Of a stretch of DNA of 46,994 nt, positions 19,941-27,185 are shown in pieces. The DNA is from a virus: IMG/VR virus record IMGVR_UViG_3300036852_000016, positions 1-46,994 of that record, one strand, 5' to 3'. A program made the translations under genes and the position numbers. Position 1 is the stretch's first letter. Each line of letters opens with the position of its first letter. Below the pieces are notes generated by a model. It worked only from the letters and a program-made list of their open reading frames with translations, made no database searches and had not been told where the DNA came from.

Positions 19941-22600
19941 GCGACGATAAGAAATACGTAGCGGGGCATGGGCCAATAGGCGCGAAGCTTATGATACTAG
20001 GGGATGCCCCTACGTATAAGGATACCGCTTCAGGTAAAGCATTTACAGACTCAAAAGAACTTAACCAACTATTACCAGACACCGGTATTCGTAAAGAAAA
20101 CTGTTGGCTGACTACGGTTTCTAAATATGAAGTCCCACCTAATACTGGGAAGAAAAGAATTCCATTTGCTGTCCGTGCCAAAAATGCTGGCATTGATATA
20201 GAACAACAACTCCATGAATTGCAGGAAGAAATTAATGGAATCAAACCCAACTGTATTTTGGCTGTCGGCGGAACTCCTTTATGGGCACTCTCTGGAAAAA
20301 CTAAAATTGGCAACTACCGTGGAAGTATCATGCATGGCATGGGAGTTAAATTCGTCCCGAGTTATAATCCAGCTCACTTGTCATGGCACGCGACAGATGT
20401 TGAATTCAAAGGATACTGGAATCGACAAATAATGATTTTCGACTTTAAGCGTGCATATGCACAAAGTCGATATCCAGAATTAATCCTTCCCTCGCGCACA
20501 CTCGAAATCTGTAAGAATAGCGCACAGCTAGCCGAATTCAGACAGCGATACAAGGGTAAGCTTAGAATGTCTGTGGACATTGAAGCTAACGGAACTTGTA
20601 TCCCTGTTTGTATTGGACTAGCTTTCAATAAGCATCATGGGATGTGTGTTCCACTATGGAATACAGATGGTATCTCTACTATTCCCTCAGCAGACTTAGT
20701 TCAATGCTGGATAATTCTAGCGGAGATGCTCTATGAAAACGAAATCATCGGACAAAATTTCAATTACGATAGGGATAAAATTAAACGACTTGGTTTCATT
20801 ATACGAAAGCTCGCCTCCGATACCATGCTTAAGGCTCATGCGATTAATCCAGAACTCCCTAAAGGACTCGCATTTAATACCTCCCTCTTTACAGAAGAAC
20901 CTTTCTATAAAGATGAAGGTATGTATAAAGGGAAAATCGAAGATTTACTCAGTGGATGCGCACGAGACGCATGTGTTACATTTGAAGTAGATGAGAATAT
21001 GAATGCAGACCTAGATGAATTAGGTCAGCGTCAATTCTTTGAGAATTTCCTGATGAAATTCCCTGACTTGTATTGGGAAATAGAAAAGCAAGGATTTCGA
21101 GTAGACCATCCTGAACGTGACCAACTATTACGTAAATATGTTGAGTGGGATGAGAAGTGTCGATATGAACTATTCAAACTCACTGGTGCAGAAATTAATG
21201 TTAATAGTCCTAAACAAATTGGTATACTACTGTGGGAGAATCTTAAACTTCCTCGAAAAGAAAGCACAGGTGAAGAAGAAATTACTGCTTTACTTAATTC
21301 TCCCACTGCCATCAAAAAGCCGGAACATAGAAGAATATGTGAGCTTATTCTTGAGGACCGTCGTGTTAGAAAATCCATCTCTACATATCTCATGGCACTT
21401 CCAGACTACGATGGTAGAATGCGAACGACGTACTTTCCTTGTCTTGATACAGGAAGAAGTTCCACAGGACAACAAGACCCACCAATTAGACCAATCGTCG
21501 AAGTTATAGATGAAAATGGAAAGAAGAAAGATAAGGTATTAGGCACAGCCTTCCAAACCATGACAAAGCATGGTGATATCGGTGCAGACATACGTGGTAT
21601 GTATGTGCCCGATACCTTCCACTTTGAAACCATTGATGATATAATGGTTCAAATAGAGGAAGAAGAAGAATTTGTTCAAGCTGACTCATCACAAGCTGAG
21701 GCCAGAGTAGTATGGTTACTCGCAGACGATGATGAAGCTTTGAAATTGGTAGATGAAATAGACTACCATGCTCACACAGCTACATGGTTCTTTGGACGTA
21801 ACGAAGAACTATTTGATTACGACAAAAAGAAGTTAGGCTATGAACATCCAATTCGATTCTGTGGAAAAACTCTACGCCACGCGGGGCATCTTGGCGCTGG
21901 TAAACGACGTGCAGCCATCGAAGTTAATACCCAAGCGCGTAAGTATAAAATTCCAATCGCAATCACTGAACAGATTGCAGAACGAGCTTTACAAATATTC
22001 CACAGTAAGCAGCCTAGAATACAACAAGTATTTCAGACTGGTATTGTAGAGTGTTTGAGGAAGAACCGTCAACTAGTAGCAGGATTGCCATACGGAATAG
22101 ATGCACCTGCTGGTGGTAAAAGAACATTCTTTGAGCGTTGGGGAGAAGAACTTAATAGACAAGCATTCTCTTACATACCACAACGCACCGTCTCAGATAA
22201 CACTAAAGCTGCTGCAATTAGAATTCGTGAACGTATACCACACATTAAGATTGTGATGGAATCTCACGACGCACTCTTGTTCAGTATACCCATCAGTAAG
22301 AAGATGGAATGGATTCCTATTATTAAAAAGGAGATGGAACGACCAATAGATTTTTCACAATGCTCACTACGTAGACACAAACTAAAGATTCCGTGTGAAG
22401 TGGAAGTTGGTAAGAACTATAGGGACTTCAAGAAGTTCAAGGATATACCAATTATTGCTGAACCTACGGAATTACTAAACATGCCACCTAAGACTGTAAC
22501 TGAGTCTTTCCTCGCGTCTGTTATACCACCAGACACTAGGCTTACAGATATCATTTACAGTCATGACAAGACTATTCGGAAATTTGAGGTAGGAGAATAA
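19937..22600 (+). CDS. polA: Family A DNA polymerase with N-terminal UDG-like domain
   Basis: This 887-aa protein has three parts. Residues 1-175 resemble family 4 uracil-DNA glycosylases (AKLMILGDAPTYKDTASGKA, then ENCWLTTVSKYE), but the usual GEAPG is GDAPT, so activity is doubtful. A 3'-5' exonuclease follows: D214/E216 (SVDIEANG), D278 (FNYD) and D344 (CARDAC). A glycine stands where Tyr is expected four residues before D344. The polymerase has motif A D583 (ADSSQAEAR), an odd motif B with K644 and R647 (GKTLRHAGHLGAGKRRA), and motif C H777-D778-A779. The usual HDE is therefore HDA. Similar UDG-polymerase fusions are known from SPO1-like phages. Confidence 0.93.
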   Translation: MSDDKKYVAGHGPIGAKLMILGDAPTYKDTASGKAFTDSKELNQLLPDTGIRKENCWLTTVSKYEVPPNTGKKRIPFAVRAKNAGIDIEQQLHELQEEINGIKPNCILAVGGTPLWALSGKTKIGNYRGSIMHGMGVKFVPSYNPAHLSWHATDVEFKGYWNRQIMIFDFKRAYAQSRYPELILPSRTLEICKNSAQLAEFRQRYKGKLRMSVDIEANGTCIPVCIGLAFNKHHGMCVPLWNTDGISTIPSADLVQCWIILAEMLYENEIIGQNFNYDRDKIKRLGFIIRKLASDTMLKAHAINPELPKGLAFNTSLFTEEPFYKDEGMYKGKIEDLLSGCARDACVTFEVDENMNADLDELGQRQFFENFLMKFPDLYWEIEKQGFRVDHPERDQLLRKYVEWDEKCRYELFKLTGAEINVNSPKQIGILLWENLKLPRKESTGEEEITALLNSPTAIKKPEHRRICELILEDRRVRKSISTYLMALPDYDGRMRTTYFPCLDTGRSSTGQQDPPIRPIVEVIDENGKKKDKVLGTAFQTMTKHGDIGADIRGMYVPDTFHFETIDDIMVQIEEEEEFVQADSSQAEARVVWLLADDDEALKLVDEIDYHAHTATWFFGRNEELFDYDKKKLGYEHPIRFCGKTLRHAGHLGAGKRRAAIEVNTQARKYKIPIAITEQIAERALQIFHSKQPRIQQVFQTGIVECLRKNRQLVAGLPYGIDAPAGGKRTFFERWGEELNRQAFSYIPQRTVSDNTKAAAIRIRERIPHIKIVMESHDALLFSIPISKKMEWIPIIKKEMERPIDFSQCSLRRHKLKIPCEVEVGKNYRDFKKFKDIPIIAEPTELLNMPPKTVTESFLASVIPPDTRLTDIIYSHDKTIRKFEVGE

Positions 22601-22602
22601 TT

Positions 22603-22767
22603 ATGTATGACCCAACTTATATAAAGACAGAAATTGATGCAAATCCTGAATGGAAACTTGCATTTTTTCTGTCGGAATGTGAGAATGACCATGCCCCGAT
22701 TGGATGGGGTAAATATATTTGGTTGGCCAAATTACTATTGAGTAAGTATGAAATGAAGGAAAAATGA
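22603..22767 (+). CDS. Small hypothetical protein (54 aa)
   Basis: ATG 22603 follows AGGAG from the end of the polymerase gene; stop overlaps the next start (ATGA). The product (DANPEWKLAFFLSECENDHA ... IGWGKYIWLAKLLLSKYEM) is helical with aromatic residues. The pattern 'N..WKLAF.LSE..N..AP.GW..Y' looks conserved-type, but I cannot name a family. Confidence 0.7.
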   Translation: MYDPTYIKTEIDANPEWKLAFFLSECENDHAPIGWGKYIWLAKLLLSKYEMKEK

Positions 22768-22988
22768 AAGCACAATTTGAGCTAACACTAGTATGTCGAA
22801 GTGAGTCCAAAATAGTTAACGCTAAAGGTGAAACTATGTGGGACTGCACTTCAATAGACACTGTTATGGACAGTAACCTAACCGGGTTACTGGGTCAATT
22901 CTTAATCGTCTTAGCGTCAGTTCACAAGCGTATTGTGAAAGACATAAAGACAGAATTGCAGGTGATTGATGACGATATCCCCTTCTAG
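22764..22988 (+). CDS. Small hypothetical protein (74 aa)
   Basis: The product (KAQFELTLVCRSESKIVNAK ... LLGQFLIVLASVHKRIVKDI) has a beta start and a helical, mildly hydrophobic end. It is coupled to the upstream gene (ATGA). No family recognised. Confidence 0.65.
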   Translation: MKAQFELTLVCRSESKIVNAKGETMWDCTSIDTVMDSNLTGLLGQFLIVLASVHKRIVKDIKTELQVIDDDIPF

Positions 22989-22989
22989 T

Positions 22990-23154
22990 ATGGATAAGGA
23001 CCATAACATGAAGCCACGCGAAGTTAAATGTCTTCGGTGTAGACAACACTGGGTTTCAGACGACATGCGCCCTGAATGTCCAGATTGTCACATTCCGGCT
23101 ATAACTGTAGTAAAGAGCATTCTACCAGATGAATTGGTTACAGGAAATAGTTGA
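22990..23154 (+). CDS. Zinc-ribbon protein
   Basis: From ATG 22990, two bases after the preceding stop, the 54-aa product reads KPREVKCLRCRQHWVSDDM and PECPDCHIPAI, a compact four-cysteine zinc ribbon. Longer starts at 22966/22969 would overlap the previous gene. It overlaps the following large gene by 26 nt. Confidence 0.65.
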   Translation: MDKDHNMKPREVKCLRCRQHWVSDDMRPECPDCHIPAITVVKSILPDELVTGNS

Positions 23155-24421
23155 GCAACACAATGAACTAGAGAGTCCTGAATCATTCTGGTATTGGAGC
23201 GCGATAGCTGCAATGTCGGCAGTTATCAAAGACCAAGTATGGCTGAATAGACAAATCTACAATTTATACCCTAACATCTATGTGATGTTACACGCTGAGA
23301 GCGGACTGAAAAAAGGTCCGCCTATTAGCATGGCAAAGCAATTGGTTAGACCTGTCAATAACACACGTATCATTGACGGTAGGTCATCAATTCAGGGTAT
23401 ATTAAAAGATTTAGGAACAGCATATACTCAGCCGGGCGGAAAGATTCAGAGTAAATCTGTCGCGTTCATTTGTTCCTCTGAATTATCTTCCTCTATCGTG
23501 GAAGATAAAGTAGCGACTAAGATATTAACTGACCTATATGATAGGCAGTATAATGTCGGAGAGTGGAAATCTCTACTCAAAATGGAAACATTTGAGTTAA
23601 AGAATCCTACTATCACAATGTTGACTGCAACTAATGAGGCTATGAGTGAGGATTTCTTTACCCGGTCGGCCATACAGGGTGGATACTTCGCGCGCACTTT
23701 TATTATATATGAGAAGGAAGGGCAGAACAATAATTCTCTCATATACAGATTGGAGAATCCACCTAACTACGCTAATTCTGCAAACTACTTGAAAGAGATA
23801 GCTAAACTCACCGGACAATTTGCACCAATGGAAGGTGATAAGTCCGATGAATTTAAGTATCGTAAAGTCAAGAAGTCTAAGCGTGGTTCACGTGAATTAT
23901 ATTTCAATGAAGTTGGAATCATATACGATGATTGGTATGATAACTTCAAAGAACTAATTAAAACATCTGAAAAAGATGAGACCGGCACACTAAATAGGTT
24001 CGGTGATTCGGTATTGAAGGTGGCAATGCTATTAAGCCTCGCACGCGAACCTAAATTAGTCATAACTCCTGAATGTATGGCAGAAGCCATAGTTCAATCT
24101 GAGAAACTATTAGGTAATGTTCGCAAGACTACTATGGGTAAGCAAGGCATTAGTCAAGCTGCATTACTCAAAACTCTTATCATCATGGAACTTCTTGAAA
24201 GACAGCCACATTCAGTTACCCGAACAGTTCTGATGAAGAAGATGTGGCAACATTATGAGAACGCTTCAGAATTCGATGATATGATGGCTGGCTTTGATGC
24301 ATCAGGTATGATTAAAACTGCTAGTGTAGGGAATCAAATTCTCTATACCATGCCTGAAACTCAAGCCAATGAACTTAAAGTATTCATGACTGGTAAAATG
24401 GGGACTAAAAACAACGATTAA
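23129..24421 (+). CDS. DUF3987-like replication protein (degenerate P-loop)
   Basis: The 430-aa protein begins WLQEIVEQHNELESPESFWY and continues AIAAMSAVIKDQVWLNRQIY and LHAESGLKKGPP. That last motif is the altered P-loop region of DUF3987/YfjI-type proteins associated with phage and plasmid replication. Later ICSSELSSSIV, TMLTATNEAM and GYFARTFIIYE fit the ATPase core. The C-terminus has a winged-helix look (RQPHSVTRTVLMKKMWQHYE). It is the best candidate here for a replicative helicase/primase-type function, though catalytic lysine placement is atypical. Confidence 0.6.
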   Translation: MNWLQEIVEQHNELESPESFWYWSAIAAMSAVIKDQVWLNRQIYNLYPNIYVMLHAESGLKKGPPISMAKQLVRPVNNTRIIDGRSSIQGILKDLGTAYTQPGGKIQSKSVAFICSSELSSSIVEDKVATKILTDLYDRQYNVGEWKSLLKMETFELKNPTITMLTATNEAMSEDFFTRSAIQGGYFARTFIIYEKEGQNNNSLIYRLENPPNYANSANYLKEIAKLTGQFAPMEGDKSDEFKYRKVKKSKRGSRELYFNEVGIIYDDWYDNFKELIKTSEKDETGTLNRFGDSVLKVAMLLSLAREPKLVITPECMAEAIVQSEKLLGNVRKTTMGKQGISQAALLKTLIIMELLERQPHSVTRTVLMKKMWQHYENASEFDDMMAGFDASGMIKTASVGNQILYTMPETQANELKVFMTGKMGTKNND

Positions 24422-24433
24422 AAGGAGAGACAG

Positions 24434-24667
24434 ATGCCAAAGTATCCTATCGACGCTAAGATGCAAGACCGTTTGGACAATGATTTTTCATATCATGCTC
24501 CAAAGGATGACCAACCTGCGCGCTACAATACAATACGAGAATTCGCTCACGATTTTGCGGTATGTATTGTAGAAAATACTCCAACTTCGAGAGAGCAATC
24601 AGTAGCTCTCACACTACTGGACCAAGTAGTAATGGAAGCAAACGCAGCAATCGCACGCAACGAGTAG
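24434..24667 (+). CDS. acb2: Acb2/Tad1-hairpin family protein (cyclic-nucleotide sponge, anti-CBASS)
   Basis: The 77-aa protein carries DFSYHAPKDDQPARYNTIRE, TPTSREQSVALTLLDQVV and ANAAIARNE. Together these match the helical family whose founding member, Acb2, binds cyclic di- and trinucleotides and so blocks CBASS signalling. Family proteins usually read 'VMWANAAIARNE'; here the Trp is Glu (VMEANAAIARNE). Strong ribosome site (AAGGAG). Expression with replication genes would let it act before CBASS effectors fire. Ligand range cannot be read from sequence. Confidence 0.8.
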   Translation: MPKYPIDAKMQDRLDNDFSYHAPKDDQPARYNTIREFAHDFAVCIVENTPTSREQSVALTLLDQVVMEANAAIARNE

Positions 24668-24677
24668 GAGACACATC

Positions 24678-24920
24678 ATGCATGGTCTGGTAAAGAATCT
24701 GGTCCAAGGAAAGAATTTTGGTTTTATCAGGGGTGAAGATGGTAAAACTGAATACTTCTTTCACAGGGAAGATTTCGCGGGGTTTTGGGACGACCTCGTG
24801 ACTGATTGGCAACGTGGTAAGAATAGTCACATTGCTGTAGAATTCGATGTTGTCAATTCGCCTAAAGGTATTCGTGCGGCTCATGTTAGGAGATTGGACC
24901 ATCCTAATCAGGGAACATAA
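24678..24920 (+). CDS. Second cold-shock-domain protein
   Basis: The 80-aa protein consists of one cold-shock OB-fold: LVKNLVQGKNFGFIRGEDGK with the RNP1-like NFGFI, then YFFHREDFAGF and SPKGIRAAHVRRL. Good ribosome site (TAGGAG) and 10 nt after the Acb2-like stop. It is a distant paralogue of the 18594 gene. Likely binds single-stranded RNA or DNA. Confidence 0.8.
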   Translation: MHGLVKNLVQGKNFGFIRGEDGKTEYFFHREDFAGFWDDLVTDWQRGKNSHIAVEFDVVNSPKGIRAAHVRRLDHPNQGT

Positions 24921-25147
24921 TGCCTATATTAACACCCCCACCATCTGACGACGAAGAAAAAGATGATGGTTCTATCTTTGGTGTGAAGCCTGCACAGCAT
25001 CATACTTGGGAAGAATATAGGCGTGTTCAATTATTTCTAAATGTTAATAATTGGAAATGTCCCTGTGGACTTACTTTACATGGACGAGTATTGAAGTGCG
25101 TTCGTTGTGGAAAGGACCGACCCAGTGACTACAGAAAACGAGGATGA
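24920..25147 (+). CDS. Small zinc-ribbon protein with acidic N-terminus
   Basis: The 75-aa product starts MPILTPPPSDDEEKDDGSIF and ends with a zinc ribbon (WKCPCGLTLHGRVLKCVRCG). Starts on the last base of the cold-shock gene (TAATG). No defined function; nucleic-acid binding is plausible. Confidence 0.65.
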   Translation: MPILTPPPSDDEEKDDGSIFGVKPAQHHTWEEYRRVQLFLNVNNWKCPCGLTLHGRVLKCVRCGKDRPSDYRKRG

Positions 25148-25415
25148 TTTAACTAAAAAAGTTAAATACGTTCTATCTCAAACACAGTCACGTAATCATG
25201 AGTGTCATTGGCCGGGATGTAAAGTCCAAGTAGCACCTGCATTATGGGGTTGTAGAGAACACTGGTATAAATTACCACATATCCTAAGAACTAGGATTTG
25301 GGCTGCTTATAGAATAGGTCAAGAGAGGGATATGAATCCTTCTGAGGCATATATAGAAGTAGCTAAACTAGTCCAGAAATGGATAAAGGAGAACTATCCT
25401 AATGACGGAATATAA
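25125..25415 (+). CDS. Zinc-binding phage protein with CHxPGC motif
   Basis: I prefer GTG 25125, which has AAAGGA 8 nt upstream (96 aa). A GTG at 25107 adds six residues. The product has HECHWPGCKVQVAPALWGCR, then EHWYKLPHILRTRIWAAYRI, the 'C..PGC...V.P...GC..HW..LP..LR..IW..Y' pattern that I recognise from phage proteins. Likely zinc-stabilised; role unknown. Confidence 0.75.
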   Translation: MTTENEDDLTKKVKYVLSQTQSRNHECHWPGCKVQVAPALWGCREHWYKLPHILRTRIWAAYRIGQERDMNPSEAYIEVAKLVQKWIKENYPNDGI

Positions 25416-25848
25416 ATTAAAAAATGGCAGACTTATGACTCCTCATCAAATGAGGAATAATGAGCCTGCATTTGATGAAATGATAGTAGAGGCTGATAGT
25501 GTGAGCGATGGTCATCATACAATGGACGAATTGTATGAACATCGCATTAGGCTTTACCTCGCACTAGTCAAGATTTACGATAACTACATTACACCTATGC
25601 GGTATCAGGTAGTCTGTTGGAAGTCTAAACTACATGATGATGGGTCATCCTACGATGGTTGGTTCCTTTTAGGAATGACCTATACTAAACCCAATTTCGT
25701 GGAAGGAATGCCTCCCGAAACATGGGATATTAGTTATCATATTCCCAATAAATATTGGGGACTAATCAACGTAATTGCGTTACCCAAAGCGCCTAAATAT
25801 ACAGGCTATACGCCTAATGATGTATTAGAAAGGTTACTTAGACTATGA
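25402..25848 (+). CDS. WDGH-domain-like phage protein
   Basis: The 148-aa protein has a helical start (HTMDELYEHRIRLYLALVKI), then WKSKLHDDGSSYDGWFLLGM, WDISYHIPNKYWGLINVIAL and a C-terminal YTPNDVLERLLRL. The layout matches a common phage domain ('...WFI.G......ISYH.P..YW......L..AP.WDGHT..DV..RL'). In this copy WDGH itself is degenerate (KYTGY). Function unknown. Confidence 0.7.
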   Translation: MTEYKLKNGRLMTPHQMRNNEPAFDEMIVEADSVSDGHHTMDELYEHRIRLYLALVKIYDNYITPMRYQVVCWKSKLHDDGSSYDGWFLLGMTYTKPNFVEGMPPETWDISYHIPNKYWGLINVIALPKAPKYTGYTPNDVLERLLRL

Positions 25849-26039
25849 AAAAACTAAGTTGGTGGCGACGTTGGTATTACAATCAGACTTATAGAATGAT
25901 AGGATTAAAGGCTGGTCCTATTATGCTCAATATGAGAGGAGAATATCTCTATGTAGACCCCTATGGTTCTATATGGAGAGTAGTTCCAACTGGACAAAAT
26001 AATATCCCACTATCAATTGAACTATTTAGGAGAGGGTAA
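25845..26039 (+). CDS. Small hypothetical protein (64 aa)
   Basis: The ORF is coupled on both sides (ATGA at the start, TAATG at the end). A basic aromatic start (KKLSWWRRWYYNQTYRM) leads into MRGEYLYVDPYGSIWRVVPT. It could be a membrane-edge or nucleic-acid-binding peptide. No family recognised. Confidence 0.6.
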   Translation: MKKLSWWRRWYYNQTYRMIGLKAGPIMLNMRGEYLYVDPYGSIWRVVPTGQNNIPLSIELFRRG

Positions 26040-26248
26040 TGAATAAATTCAAGCCCGGTGACAGGGTGAGAATGAAATACTTCGATGGTTATGCAACAGG
26101 AGAAATAACTATCGTAACTGAGGATACTTGTAAGATAATATTCGATGGAGACTTCGACTTAGCTTACTGGTATTACCCTAAATCAGAACTGGAGTTAATT
26201 GATGGCGAAAAAGAGCATCAAGAAACCAAAAGAAATACTGACATATAA
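26039..26248 (+). CDS. Small SH3-like beta-barrel protein
   Basis: The 69-aa product starts NKFKPGDRVRMKYFDGYATG and continues EITIVTEDTCKIIFDGDFDL and YYPKSELELIDG. That is the typical pattern of an SH3/KOW-like barrel ('F..GD.V..K...G..G.I..'). It overlaps the next zinc protein by 47 nt. Likely protein or nucleic-acid binding. Confidence 0.65.
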   Translation: MNKFKPGDRVRMKYFDGYATGEITIVTEDTCKIIFDGDFDLAYWYYPKSELELIDGEKEHQETKRNTDI

Positions 26249-26357
26249 ATGTCAATTTTGCGAAGAAGAATCGCTGGCAAAAAACTGGATAGACGATAAG
26301 TGTCCACTATGCAAACGTCAGTATGACCCCATGTTAGCCCAAGAGGGGGATGACTAA
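26202..26357 (+). CDS. Small zinc-ribbon protein (51 aa)
   Basis: ATG 26202 lies inside the end of the SH3-like gene. The product has TYKCQFCEEESLAKNW and DDKCPLCKRQYDPM, two CxxC pairs, and a basic start (AKKSIKKPKE). The stop shares one base with the next ATG (TAATG). Confidence 0.65.
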   Translation: MAKKSIKKPKEILTYKCQFCEEESLAKNWIDDKCPLCKRQYDPMLAQEGDD

Positions 26358-26776
26358 TGACGCATAGTTATAAATGCATTAAATGTGGTGGAGATGGATA
26401 TAAGCAGTTATCTATATTTCACCCAAAAATAACCTGCGACAGATGTGAGGGAGTAGGATGGATAATACTTACGGAACAGTTGAATTTCCCGACGGTAAAG
26501 GATACGTCAGACATGGCAGCCCTACCTTCTATGCCCTTTTGGAAGAGATGGCTAATACGCATGATGCTAAGTCTCACGATTATGCGTCCGATAAAAATCC
26601 TAGTGGTAACTACCACTTTGCAGGTAAAGTGGCTCAAATGTTTGCTCACTCTAGCGATGATGCTGGATTCGTGGGCCGCATCGCTGAGAAGATATACAGA
26701 CTTGCAAACCTTGAATCTTCAGGCAAAAGTCCAAAGAATGAGTCAGTTGCTGACACAGAGAAAGACATCTGTGTAA
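26357..26776 (+). CDS. DnaJ-type zinc-ribbon ORF with a long out-of-frame overlap
   Basis: The first 40 residues form two zinc knuckles (YKCIKCGGDGYKQ and ITCDRCEGVGW), like half of a DnaJ cysteine-rich domain. From about residue 35 onward the ORF overlaps the MazG-like gene in another frame for 319 nt and looks like a shadow (no domain pattern). The N-terminus is credible because of TAATG coupling. The true end of a functional protein, or a frameshift joining it to the next gene, is uncertain. Confidence 0.45.
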   Translation: MTHSYKCIKCGGDGYKQLSIFHPKITCDRCEGVGWIILTEQLNFPTVKDTSDMAALPSMPFWKRWLIRMMLSLTIMRPIKILVVTTTLQVKWLKCLLTLAMMLDSWAASLRRYTDLQTLNLQAKVQRMSQLLTQRKTSV

Positions 26777-27069
26777 TAACTGCACTATGGATGGCTGATA
26801 GGCGGGACCGTCGCGCTCGTATTACAGCTATCAATGACAAGATGAAAAGGGGTGAATGGGAAGGATTAGGGGGTGCCCAACATATCCCTCCCACACCTAA
26901 GAAGAATCCACTAATGAATGAACTATTTGACCTAATTACACTAATGCCCGATAGTCAGACGGATGAAATTATTCTGTACATCCGTCAATTACGTGAAGCG
27001 CGGGGAATGCGAAATTCTCTAAACCTGCGTGGAGATGAGAAAAACCAGAACCCAGAACGCAAGACCTAG
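26458..27069 (+). CDS. MazG-like/nucleotide-modification-associated protein (all-alpha NTP-PPase type)
   Basis: The 203-aa protein has FYALLEEMANTHDAKSHDYA, NYHFAGKVAQMFAHSSDDAG, RIAEKIYRLANLESSGKSPK and ESVADTEKDICVITALWMAD. The order K-x-x-DYA, then K..R..N and E...DT..D, is that of DUF1599/MazG-like proteins seen beside nucleotide metabolism genes. It would cleave or sense (d)NTPs, by family analogy. Ribosome site GAGGGAG close to ATG 26458. Last gene of the rightward arm; its 3' end overlaps the opposing membrane gene. Confidence 0.7.
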   Translation: MDNTYGTVEFPDGKGYVRHGSPTFYALLEEMANTHDAKSHDYASDKNPSGNYHFAGKVAQMFAHSSDDAGFVGRIAEKIYRLANLESSGKSPKNESVADTEKDICVITALWMADRRDRRARITAINDKMKRGEWEGLGGAQHIPPTPKKNPLMNELFDLITLMPDSQTDEIILYIRQLREARGMRNSLNLRGDEKNQNPERKT

Positions 27070-27177
27070 TGCAATTAAATTAATATTGTTAATAGTCTTT
27101 CCGAATGCAGCGGAAATAAAGCATACGAAAGCTAATAACAATAAAATTATGTTAATGGTGTCAATTGGAATATTCAT
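27019..27177 (-). CDS. Two-helix small membrane protein, last gene of the leftward arm
   Basis: On the minus strand ATG 27177 follows AGGAG by 5 nt, 9 bases after the preceding late gene stop. The 52-aa product has two hydrophobic helices (INIILLLLAFVCFISAAF and LIALGLAFWVLVFLIS) with a short basic/Asn turn. A hairpin of two helices suits a class II holin or a small virion membrane protein. Overlaps the opposing MazG-like gene by 51 bp. Confidence 0.75.
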   Translation of the reverse strand: MNIPIDTINIILLLLAFVCFISAAFGKTINNINLIALGLAFWVLVFLISTQV

Positions 27178-27185
27178 CGTATCTC

